The position numbers and the translations under genes are program-made. DNA of 64,000 nt, from positions 57,501-121,500 of the forward strand of contig JAAOOA010000095.1 in NCBI GenBank assembly GCA_012861695.1. The letters run 5' to 3'. Below the pieces are notes generated by a model. It was not told where the DNA came from. It saw only the letters and a program-made list of their open reading frames with translations, and ran no database searches. Position 1 is the first letter of the stretch; each line of letters starts with the position of its first letter. This stretch comes from Trematomus loennbergii. Taxonomy: Eukaryota > Chordata > Actinopteri > Perciformes > Nototheniidae. This document shows, piece by piece, positions 13,567-26,000 of this stretch.

Positions 13567-14103
13567 TTATGGCAGACGGATGCAGTGGGTCTCAGGAAGA
13601 TAAATAATAACGGTGGGTTTGCTGCTGAGCCTATTTACTGTGCATACAACACACCTGGCACAGTTTATTGTTATTATATTGCCACACTGTACACTATTGT
13701 AATGTTGCCTGTCTTGACTGGAAAATAAAAGAGAAACAAAAGCACTGTACAAAAGATCAGCTTTATTGTCAAAATGTTTACAATTTACACGCTGTTCAGA
13801 TGCCTCATAAAGCTGGGTCGCCGGTAAGGCAGTCCATTCGTCCCTGTACTCATTACTTTCACAAAGGTTATGTAATATGCAACATGCTGCCACCTGGATT
13901 TTGATCTTGTCCATCTTGCAGTCGTTTCTTTTCATCAAGCACCGCCACCTGCCCTTCAGTCTGCCAAAAGCGTTCTCCACCACCACTCGTGCTCGGCTTG
14001 TTTTGTTATTGTACGCAAGTTGCTCAGGCTGCATTAACTCAGTTACAAAGCTGTATAACATGAGCACAAACAGCACAACTTCAGTCGACTCCATCTCCAT
14101 CAT
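13567..14103 (-). pseudogene. Harbinger DDE nuclease, internally deleted remnant
   Basis: From a start at 14103 the frame reads an N-terminal leader typical of Harbinger nucleases (MMEMESTEVVLF...). It then joins directly to the C-terminal conserved block SRARVVVENAFGRLKGRWRC and VAACCILHNLCE of the DDE_Tnp_4 family. Most of the catalytic domain, including the first two acidic residues, is missing. The frame stays open across the join, so an internal deletion removed a multiple of three bases or an intron boundary lies there. Confidence 0.78.
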
Positions 14104-14176
14104 GTCTGAGGTCGGAAGGTAAACAACAGACGCCTAATGTACAGCGAGTGGGTGGGCGTCGCAGTATACGCGGGAA

Positions 14177-14305
14177 GTTTTTCTTCTTCTTCTCTTGTTT
14201 TGCAGCGGATTGCAAACAACTTTAAGGTGCATACCGCCACCTACTGTACTCGCCGTGAAGTGGTTTGTGGCCTGCCAGTAAAGCCAAAGCAGAAGAAGAA
14301 GAAGT
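14177..14305. mobile_element. Candidate short element with CTTCTTCTTCTT/AAGAAGAAG ends
   Basis: TTCTTCTTCTTCT at the left and AGAAGAAGAAGAAG at the right form a short terminal inverted repeat around about 100 bases (with CATACCGCCACCTACTG). It lies inside the Harbinger right end and looks like a small non-autonomous insertion. Confidence 0.4.
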
Positions 14306-14460
14306 GACGTCAGCGGCTCATTTGCGTAATCTTCCCTCAGGGAAAAGTACTCCGGTGTGAACGCGATCTGTACTAAGTGCCCTGGGGTTAAAAGCGCCGG
14401 GGCTTAGTGCCGGAACTAAGTACAGGAAAGTACTTGGTGTGACACGGCTAGTAGCTCTGC

Positions 14461-14860
14461 AAGTATGACTAATAAAAGCCTTGAATCTTGAATGTAGAGT
14501 CTTGAGATTATGATTAATTCACATGACTTTGGTAACATGATGCTTTTATTGAAGCTCTTTAAAAATGCATATAGTTAAAGCTGGTTTAAGATCACCCCAT
14601 GTCTGTCCTCCTGAGTCCTACTTTTGATTGTTTTTAATGTATTTTATTGACTTTTTGTTGTATTTTAATGACTTCTATCTTGTCCTTTTATCGTGTATTT
14701 TGTATATGTTTGTTAATAATGTAAACCCCACTGAGACAATAGTGTTTTTTGATATTGAATCTTATAAATAAACTTAGATTTGATTAAACTTTTCTCTGAT
14801 CAGCTGTAGCTATGGCAACAGGTGGCAGTTAGCCTACATTAGCTTCGATGCTAGCTAACA
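14461..14860 (+). other. Non-genic; LINE-like 3' tails
   Basis: Contains CTAATAAAAGCCTTGAATCT (about 14467) and CTGAGACAATAGTG with TAAATAAACTTAGATTTG (about 14731-14785). Both resemble fish LINE 3' tails. No gene seen. Confidence 0.4.
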
Positions 14861-16049
14861 TTAAAGGGCCCATGTCATGGCCATTTCCACTGATCATAAT
14901 TACATTGTTGAGGTATACTAAAATAGATATATCTGTGCAATTTTCCAAACTCACATTGGTTTCGCATACAGCATCTCTGTAAAGTATGTGTATTCAGCAG
15001 TATTCACTCTCTCCACTAAACGACTCGTTTGAGCTCTTGCCCCCCCCTCCCTGTGAGCCTAGTGTGCTCCGATTGGTCAGCTCGGCCACTCTGTTCTGAT
15101 TAGTCAACCACCAGAGAGGCTCCGCCCATGTCTAACTGTGCTTTTTTCGGCTCGCTCTCAGAACATCAGTCTTATAATGGCGTCGGTACAGCCGTATATT
15201 TTATACGCTAACTAACCGAACTGTACCTACAACTGTTGTTATAGAAGAGTGTGACGGCCCCAGGGCCTTTGTGCAGGTGTGTTGCAGGTCTTACGATGGG
15301 GTGGAGCTGAAGAGGCTAATCAGCGCGATCACGGACACCTCGACGGAGGTGCTATTAAGCCCAGCTGCCGGAGTCACACGGCGGCCCCTGTCTCTCTCCA
15401 AAGCGGCTGCAGAAGGACGAACTCGGCGATCCTCTCCCGTCGACCACCTATCTCTGCATTTACCACAATAAATGTGCCGTGGTTTTGTAAACTCGTGTAT
15501 GTCTCCTTGTCTTTCCGTTGTGGCCTACGAGCCGGTCATAACAAAGAGTACGTTATTTTTACCTGTAATAAACTACTACTGTTTGATGAGAAATCAAATC
15601 ATGGTTTGCTATATATGAATGATATGTTATAGGAGCAAATCATTCAGGGAAGAAAGGATAGGCCTACTAAGTATTTCCATCAAACTTTATTTTTAGAAAT
15701 GTACAAAATGAACATAAATATACATATATACACGGTATATCATCCATTCCTCCCCGTTGTCGGCATCTTGCCTATCGCAGCCGGGGCTTTTTAGGACGAT
15801 GCATCAGTGTGGTAGTCCCGTCATGTATTGTCCGCCAGGATCTGGCTGGACGAAATCAAATGCAAATCACAAAATATTAGAGAAACTTAGTTGTTTTAGA
15901 TTTGTTAGTAGTAGTTGTGGTAGGAGTGTGGATCTATCTAATCCATCTATCTATTCAACACAGTAAGCTTGCCAGCTAATATGCTAACCTAGCTTTCTTG
16001 TTTACTTTGGTAGCTAACACGATATGAACGCTAGCTCGGAGGAACGGCA

Positions 16050-18060
16050 ACTATAATGGACTGTAATAAAACTACTATGAACAAAAGCTAGTGGTTCATA
16101 TTAGGCTAGCAATAACGTGTTTATAATTGCATTCTTCTACGGGTAGTCTGCTACGTTCGGTCATACAATGTTTCCCGCTAGCATGTATAGCTAGCCTCGT
16201 TAGCTATACATGCTATCAGCGTTGGAGGAAAGCTAACTGTAATGTACAGTCCTTTGGGGGTCTGTGAGCGGGCAAAGAGAGGGGATTTCCCCGTTGTCTC
16301 TGCTGGAAGTGTGAAATAAACTTAGTTGTTTGATGTTCGTCAGCTTGCCAGCTGGATTACAATGCTAATCTACGTTTGCTAGTTGTTCAGTTGTTCAATA
16401 TGCTATGACTGATTCTATAATTTAGGGTGCATTTCACATCAACAAAACAGTACAAAGAAAGTGTTCTTTCTCAATAGAACAATCAGTGGTTCAAGTTAGT
16501 ATATTCCTCAGTGTAACATATCCACTAGTTGCAAAGCTTAAACATTTTTTTATTTTATTTTAAGGGAAAGGATGTTTTCACTACTCAGTTTGTCAACTAT
16601 GTTACGGGCAAACTTGATGTCATTACAATCATTTGATTAAGTCCTGCACTTCAAGTAAAATCAAATGTGAAAGGCTCTTGAGTCTATTCTACCATATATC
16701 CAAAGATTTTTTAAAGTTTAAAAAATAATTCTATTAAAGTTTTGTTTTTTCATGTGATATGTTCAGCACTGCATTAAGTTTAGGGATATTTTGTATTATA
16801 AAACTACCATACAGGAGATGTCATGTAAAAGTCCAACCTGTGTAGATATACATTATACTATAAAGGATATCAGAAGCACTATTTTAGATATTTTAAATTT
16901 GAAAAAATGAGGTGCAACATAGTTGACAATGAAAATCAAACATTTGACGCAAATAACATAGTTGACTGGACACATTATTAACCATCAGCACTATGTTCAT
17001 TTCAAGGCAGAAGTGCAAAATTCCATTGATAATGATGTGTAATGACGTCTACATGTCATACAAATTGTCAACTAGGTTACCTGTCAACTAAGTTACTACA
17101 GTTATTACAGTACTGGGTAACTTAGTTGACAGGTAACCTAGTTGACAATTTCCCTATTTTGACCCATCATTTCAATGGTAGGCCTTGCCTGGATGACCAC
17201 ATGTCATTTTCTTGAACAGGTTAACATCACATTTGAACATATAATTGAATTAAAATCATTAAACAATTGTAAACCATAACAATGTACGTAACATTGTTGA
17301 TGGTCAATTAATATACTCATTGACAATGTGCTATTATACATAAAATATTGTAAAAAATTAGAGGACAATCACCACAGTGTGTTCAAAATGTCTGCCAAAG
17401 AGGAACATGGCATCATGTGATGCTGGTGACATGGTATTGGGACAAACCATTTTTGAGTTAAAGGGTGGAGTTCTGTTGGTAACATAGTTGACAGAACTTT
17501 TGCGGACATTCATATATTAAGATATTTAAATTATTTAAAGGAGGAAATCAATTAAAAAGATGTTATTATTCTTTAGTATTTAGACTTTTGAAATAAATTA
17601 TTTTTTTTTATTTACTTTAATGGTTTTTATTCATTATTTTGAAACCAAGACACCTCAACTGAAAAACGGACATAGCAAAAACTGACAATTTAAGAACATC
17701 ATGACACATTTCAAGCTAAATAAAGCATAGGATGCACATAATGTTTGTGTGATATTGTAACATGCTTTCCAATAATAGGCAAAATATGATATTTTTGAAG
17801 AAAATAGTTAGAATAATTATAATTATCATCAATGGACATCAATGGACATGGAATGTACCCTACATTGTAGAATCACTCCTATACTATACTATGAACACCA
17901 GATAGTGGTTCATATTAGGCTATCAAGCACATGTTTACAATTGCAATCTTATATGGATAGTCTGCTACATTAATTGTAGCTGGCATAAAAAAATGTCTAG
18001 CTCTTAGTAGCCTTGTTGGTTAGCTCGGTAGCATACACGCTACGCCAGCTATAATGTAAT
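16050..18060. repeat. Imperfect direct repeat pair inside the TTAA element
   Basis: About 16060-16240 and 17880-18060 share the order ACTATGAAC, TAGTGGTTCATATTAGGCTA, GTTTA-AATTGCA, GATAGTCTGCTAC or GGTAGTCTGCTAC, and TAGCCT-GTT-GTTAGCT. They flank 1.6 kb that contains the hairpin and the AGTTGAC motifs, as long terminal duplications or a segmental duplication would. Confidence 0.65.
17062..17151. repeat. Perfect 35-bp inverted repeat (hairpin)
   Basis: Arms 17062-17096 and 17117-17151 are exact reverse complements, separated by 20 bases. Each arm contains GTCAACTA-GTTAC twice. Single copies of the same core lie at 16592, 16915, 16954 and 17479. Confidence 0.95.
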
Positions 18061-18318
18061 TACGTTTCGCGACTGACCATACGGCAAATCACCCGGAGTA
18101 TACTGTCTATGAGTATTTGGTGTGTGAATGCAGACATTCTCCTGCTATGAGATACATGTGAGTAAGGCCATCTGCTGATATTAGAGTTGATATGGAAACG
18201 CTAGCAACTTAGTTAACACAGTTAGCACTGGCTTAACAGTCCGACACACGTTTACACATTTAAACAGTCGTGGTAGATACCTTGTTTGATAAATACACAA
18301 ATAACAATGCAAACTTAC

Positions 18319-18589
18319 AGGTTGTGTACCCGAATCTTCCCTGCTCCAAACGGTCCAAACAAACTAGGAATAGCATCGTCCTTCAGTTTCAAATGCTGTG
18401 CATATCCGGCCTCAAACTGGGCAATGTTTTGGAAGCTTTCGTCTGTGAAATGCCGGTTCTTCGAACCTCTGAAGGAACAGTGTTAAAAAGAAATTTCAAC
18501 CACTGACTTCGTGGTGGTTCTTCCGTCGGTAGGACAAACAGCTCAGATTTCTCCTCACATTTCAGGAAACAGGTCCTTGGCAGTGGCAT
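18319..18589 (-). pseudogene. THAP domain exon, frame-broken
   Basis: From ATG at 18589 the minus strand reads MPLPRTC, matching the MPxxC start of THAP domains, then LFVLPTEEPPRSQWLKFLFN, the conserved LP...W core. After a frame change the C-terminal half appears (RHFTDESFQNIAQFEAGY, then AIPSLF), supplying the final His and the terminal hydrophobic motif. Part of the third-Cys segment is missing. A GT donor (GTAAGT) follows at 18318. THAP domains are C2CH zinc DNA-binding modules found in several DNA transposases. Here it presumably belonged to the surrounding TTAA element. Confidence 0.7.
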
Positions 18590-18935
18590 GACTGGATCGA
18601 TTGTGAACTGAACCAGAGCTTCCAACAGTAAATGTTAGGCTGGCAGAGGGTGCGGCCAGCGCCGCTGGGTGTGGCCATAGCTCTTCGGGATTGGTCCATT
18701 TCGTTCCGGGTACGGCATGACATCATGCCGTACCCGGAACTAAATGGAAGACTCAAATGGGCAGTGACGTATCTCCAACGAGACGTTTTGGGGAGGTATT
18801 TCTGTGTTAGAGTTTTACTCGCTACAGGTGTACTTTGAGGGTGTTGACTCTGCACACCGTTTACATGCATAAAAACCTTCATAACACACAAGGGGACGGG
18901 TAATAACCGGAAAAAGCATGACATGGGAGCTTTAA

Positions 18936-19822
18936 CCACGGTCAAAAACACATTACCGTAATTACCTGAGCGTTTAAAACGTATAATTAAAACATGTAAG
19001 GTGCTTTAAAAGTGATATAACGTAGAGAAAGGTCTTAACAAGTACCTTTAGCGCTGTTGCTGAGCTGAGGTATGTCGGTGTTTGGAAGTGAAGCATCACA
19101 GAAAGCACCGGGAGAAGGACCGGGGATTTCATCTCTGTTCATCCGGGAGAGGGAGCAGGCAGAGCGGCCAGCAGACAGAGCAAAGACCCCTGGTAGTGCG
19201 CCAGACGCTGATGCAAATCGTGGCCAAACGGTGGGACTACATTTAACATTTCACACACAATACACCCTGAAACTACACACTGCAGAGATTTAGACCTGAG
19301 ATTAGGGAAGACCATTTCCACCACAGAAAAGAACATAGCCTATGTACCCTGTTCATTTACATGACGTGTCATCGATATGACTTACTATAGGCCTACTCAA
19401 ATCTTGTACGTGAGTAAAAGTAGAAGGAATATAAATAAAATGTTATGTAAGTTATCTTATTTTGAAGTGCTTCCTCTTTGCTGTTCAGTTAATAATTAAT
19501 TAAGTGAATAAAGGTCAATTTTATCTTATCTTCACTTCGTGCTCGTCGGTCGTGTCGCACCTTCTTCTACTTCTTCTTCTCTCTACAGGTTTGTAACTTT
19601 TTGTGACTTCAGAGCTTTTAGAGACAACTCTGATTATCAATCATTGCTCAGAGAATAAGAACAACTCTTTAGTTTAACTTTAGAGACTCAGAGACAGACT
19701 TTAACTCTCTTCCTGTTTTTACCTGAGATACACCTGTACACAAAAACTATTATTATTATCAATCATTACTCAGGGAATAACTCAGAGACCCTCTCTCTCT
19801 CTATTCATGTCCTAAGTACTGT

Positions 19823-19827
<5 letters not shown>
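18936..19827. other. Non-genic; contains duplicated block copy A
   Basis: About 19611-19775 (AGCTTTTAGAGACAACTCTG onward, ending ATTATTATTATCAATCATTA) recurs almost identically at 22722-22879. No gene recognised. Confidence 0.6.

Positions 19828-19918
<91 letters not shown>
19828..19918. repeat. (TG)n microsatellite
   Basis: Uninterrupted TG repeat of about 90 bases. Confidence 0.97.
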
Positions 19919-20164
19919 CACACACACTCTCTCCACCTCCCTCCATGCCTGGCTCCTCCGGTTTGTATCCCGGTAGGTGAACAGGGACTGAAAGCACCGG
20001 GTGATTCCCTACCGCTACGATTATTTTCTCCTCCATTTTTTGGCATATGAGGAAATGAACTGCGGTCTGGCTCTCCCAGCATACACGCGGTTTGATTGGC
20101 TAGCGCTTGTACTGGCAGATTTGCATACGCAGGATTTGATTGGCTGACGCCTCCGCCTCAGCTT

Positions 20165-20561
20165 AAAAAGTAGAACATTGCTCTATTTTGCAGCGAGCAC
20201 CGCGAGAAAAGCTACGCTTTGCTCCCACAATGCAGTTCGGCGAATCGTGACGTCACCCCATTCAAAGTGAATGGGCAGAAGCGTTGAAGCGTCAACGCAC
20301 GCCGCCATGTGTAGGGGCCGTAACGGTGGTGGACTCATCAGAACAGAGTGGGCGAGCTGACCAGAGCACAGTGGGCTCACAGGGAGGGGGGGGGCAGGAG
20401 CTCCAACAAGCCGTGTAGGACAGAGAGTGAATACACATACTATACAGAGATGCTGTATGAGAAACCAATGTGAGTTTGGAACATTGAACAATGTAAATCT
20501 ATTCTAGTAGACCTCAACAATGGAATTATGATCAGTAGAAGACATGACATGGGACCTTTAA
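20165..20561 (+). mobile_element. TTAA-element family, right-end copy
   Basis: Ends in GACATGACATGGGACCTTTAA and, upstream, shares AGATGCTGTATGAGAAACCA, ATTCTAGTAGACCTCAACAA and TGGAATTATGATCAGT with the copies at 28.8 and 39.3 kb. The left end is not resolved. Confidence 0.68.
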
Positions 20562-22620
<2,059 letters not shown>

Positions 22621-22721
22621 ATGAAGGTCTAAAGCTCTCTGAGGATTCAGCTGCAGCTAACAAGCTAACAAGCTAACAGGATGCATTATTGCACTAGCTC
22701 TAACTGTGACTGGAACAAGAG

Positions 22722-22879
22722 GAGCTTTTAGAGACAACTCTGATTATCAATCATTGCTCAGAGAATAAGAACAACTCTTTAGTTTAACTTTCAGAGACTC
22801 AGAGACAGACTTGAACTCTCTTCCTGTTTTACCTCAGATACACCTGTACACAAAAACTATTATTATTATCAATCATTAC
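22722..22879. repeat. Duplicated block copy B
   Basis: Near-identical direct copy of about 19611-19775, differing by a few substitutions and a one-base length change. It lies just upstream of the first NLR exon candidate. Confidence 0.85.
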
Positions 22880-22935
22880 GTGTGTGTGTGGTTGTTCCTT
22901 TTATATATACAGTCTATGGTGTGAATTTATTCCAG

Positions 22936-23042
22936 GTGTAACCTGGACCTGGACCTGGACCTGGACCTGAACCTGGACCTGAGTCCCGCTGTGTTTCCTC
23001 AAAGAGTGACCGCTCAATGGAGCCTCAATCTGCTGATGGGGG
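22936..23042 (+). CDS. NLR-C N-terminal repeat exon (1)
   Basis: After a TTCCAG acceptor, a (CCTGGA)n run encodes Pro-Gly repeats, then [20 protein letters not shown] and a phase-2 GT donor. SKSD-RSM matches the short repeated motif (SMKSD-S) in the N-terminal region of teleost NLR-C proteins. If entered in phase 0 at this acceptor, the second codon is TAA, so translation may begin at the internal ATG (SMEPQS) or an exon variant is used. Confidence 0.65.
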
Positions 23043-26000
23043 GTAAGAATTTAAACGGACTGAAAGTCATTTGAGTCAGTTGTTGTCTGTGTTGAAGCTT
23101 CTGTGTAACCTTCAGGAAATCCTGGTTCTTAGCGACGTCAGTGGGCGTTAAGTGAACTGCAGTTAGCATCCTGGGCATGAACTCAGTGACGTTATCCACT
23201 AAAGAGATGTGTTTACGTTAGCTTCACACTGCTGGCTGTAGGGCAGCTGATGAGACGCGAGGCACTTTGTAGATAAACTTCACGTCTTTAGGATTTCCTC
23301 TGAAAATCTTCCCGAGTCCTTCACATAGAGAGCAGTCCACCGGCTGATAGAGGACACTCAGAAAGTCTGGAAGGTTCATCTATTGGGCAACACAGAGCGA
23401 TTTATACCATTACATTGTAAAGAGTGACTTTAGATTTAACATATTTTCATCAGTTTTTCTCCAGCGTGCCAATGTATGGGCGGTGGTGGCAAAGTCCGTA
23501 GGGACTTGGCTTGGGAACCAGAGAGTCACCGGTTCAAGACCCGGAAGACCAAGTGCTACCCAGGTGTCCCTGAGCAAGGCAGCGTTCCCTACACTGCTCC
23601 CCGGGCGCCGTACATATGGCAGCCCACTGCTCCTAACACTAGGATGGATCAAATGCAGAATGTACATTTCCCCTCTGTGGGACGATGAAGAGCTCCTTCT
23701 TCTTCTCTTGATGCATCTGTTTCTGTTTCAGGGTCCAGCAGCAGAGACCAGACTCTCCCAGCTGTCTGTCCCTAAAGAGCGACGCCTCGAAAGAAGACAT
23801 CATAGACTTTAAAGGACGACCTCCATCTGCTGATCAGAGGTAAGCTGTGGGTGTTTCTCAATCTCGAGTAAAGCTGCTTCAGAGCCACTATTTCAAGCAT
23901 ACTACGTCATCGAATGCCGCCAAAGTACTGTTCCAATCTCCAGCATATCGAGGCTGCACATGAGTAGACTCCGTAGTCTTAAAATCCCCACAATGCTTTG
24001 CGCACGAACCAATTTCCCCAAATCTGTGGCGGAAGATGTAAGGCGGGGCCTCTCGTATGACCAGTGGCGTTTCTATGTGTACAAAACTGGGGGGCAGAGA
24101 GAGGTGGGGGGAGAGAGAGAGAGGGGGGGGGACAGAGAGAGAGGGGGGAGGAGAGAGAGATAGAGAGAGGGGGGAGAGAGAGAGGGGGGAGGAGAGAGAG
24201 AGAGAGGGGAGAGAGAGAGGGGGGAGGAGAGAGAGAGAGAGAGAGGGGGGAGAGAGAGAGGAGGGGACAGAGAGAGGTGGGGGGGAGAGAGAGAGAGGGG
24301 GGGACAGAGAGAGGTGGGGGGGAGAGAGAGAGAGGGGGGGACAGAGAGAGGTGGGGGGGAGAGAGAGAGAGGGGGGGACAGAGAGAGGTGGGGGGAGAGA
24401 GAGAGAGAGAGGGGGGAGAGAGGGTGGGGAGAGAGAGAGAGAGAGGGGGGGAGAGGGGAGTGTCAAATTACATACTGAAGACCACACGGAGCAACACTGT
24501 CAGCGCATACATTTACGTACACTGTGTACGTAAATGTACGGTACACAGCGTGGGGATGTCATATTGTAATGCACCTTAATACATAAGTAAAGGGCACCAT
24601 CACAAAGCAATTCTTAACAACAACAACCACCATAATGCTTTAGCATTAAAACACCATAGACTGTAAATATAAGGAAAACACAGACACTCATCACCGAGGT
24701 CACAATATCAATCGATCCAGCAGAGGCAAAACACAGAAGATCAACAAAATATATGACATAAATGAACTTACCAAAGCTGAAGGCTCACTTGAAAAGAAAA
24801 GCGGCACGGCGGTCCTTCCTCTGACAGAATGTTTCTATCACTTTGGGGATGAAGTCCTGTAGTTGCTGGATCAACTGGCTTTCAATTGAAAGCATGGCCA
24901 ATGCGTTAAGTCGCAGCTGTCCCATGGTGTTGCGAGTGAAAGTCTTTATCCTTTTGAGGGTGGAAAAGTTCCTCTCTGACTCGGATGTCGTCATCGGAGT
25001 TGTTACTATTATTTTGACCAAAATAACAGTCTCAGCAAACGTATCCTCCAAGTTGTTCTCGTGAATGGATTTCAACAGAGACAGGGCAGTGTTTCCAGTG
25101 TGAAGTTCACTGTGGCGGTAGAGCGTGGTCAGCTCAGACTTCAACTTCTCCTTGTTTCCCAAAGCAGGCCACAATTTCACTGCGCAGTCAAGCTCAGTGT
25201 AGGAAATGACAGGACATGCTGTGGGAAGAATGAGCTGTCAACGAGCTTTGCAGCGATCAAATGGTCACTCTGTGAGAACCTCTGTTCCACCTGTGAGATG
25301 ACTGTGTCACATGCCTCCTTCATTACCGCGCTGTGCTGCTGACTCGTCGGCCTGGCTCGTCTGTTCCATCATGAGTGGTGGCGGCCAATGCATCAGTTTG
25401 CTGCCTCATTTTCTGGACATTTTCCTTGAAGCGGCAGAGCGCGCTGTTGATCCCAGGTGCATCGATGGTTCGTTTTTGCAGAGTGTTGTATAAAACATCC
25501 ACTTCTGGCATAAGCAACAAAAAAACTCCAGGAGCTGCATAAATGCTCGGTCCCGCAGTTTCTTTGACAGGCCGTATGCCTCACTTATGGTGACCGCATC
25601 CCATCCTGGTTGTGTGCGTATATGGTCCATACACTGAAGAAGTGCTTCTCGGGTCTCCCAAACCGCGTTCACAGTTCTGCTTTTAAAGTTCCATCTCACA
25701 GCCGGTGGCCGTGGTATGCGTCTCTGTGTTGCCTCTGCAAGAGCTGCAACACGTTTTGGAGCACCGGAGAAAAAAGTGGAAAAAGCAGTTAGATCTGCAA
25801 AAAACACCTTCAGGATGCTCATCCTTGCTGAACACAGTTGCTGCAGGGTCAGGTTCAGTTGGTGGGCGTAGCAGTGAACAAACTGAGCGTTTGGGTACGT
25901 CTCCTTCATGACCGTCTGTACCCCGCGCACGTTACCGCTCATGACGGCCGCCCCGTCATAGGTCTGAGCGATTAGCTTTTCTTTCAGCTTCAGGGGTTCA

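Larger units (their letters stand above)
11640..14450. mobile_element. PIF/Harbinger DNA transposon, internally deleted
   Basis: The region contains both genes typical of Harbinger elements, convergent: a Myb/SANT-like gene on plus (from about 11.9 kb) and the remains of a DDE nuclease gene on minus (13.6-14.1 kb). The motif AAAGTACTCCGGTGTGAACG is present near both ends (about 11661 and 14344), and a related GAAAGTACTTGGTGTGACAC lies at about 14424. The exact termini and 3-bp target duplication could not be fixed, so the boundaries are approximate. Confidence 0.7.
14861..18935 (-). mobile_element. TTAA-flanked DNA element, 4.1 kb (piggyBac-type ends), carrying a THAP remnant
   Basis: Left end TTAAAGGGCCCATGTCATGG and right end CATGACATGGGAGCTTTAA are inverted, both ending in TTAA, the target of piggyBac-like elements. 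The right 100 bases match, inverted, the left end of the 776-bp element at 38594, and the left end matches its right end. This is therefore a long copy of the same family. A broken THAP exon lies on the minus strand near the right end. No transposase catalytic domain is recognised in the remaining 3.3 kb, which instead holds duplicated segments and a long hairpin. Confidence 0.72.

Noticed and set aside
15271..15632. Possible gene inside the TTAA element (plus strand)
   Set aside because: Short frames without recognised domain; lies in a transposon and lacks splice or poly(A) support.
23473..23560. Functional tRNA gene
   Set aside because: A- and B-box-like sequences but no cloverleaf, and a SINE body follows; treated as a SINE head.
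23888..24579. Ser-Pro-Leu or Arg-Glu-Gly-rich protein
   Set aside because: Entirely within the polypurine repeat of the hAT element.
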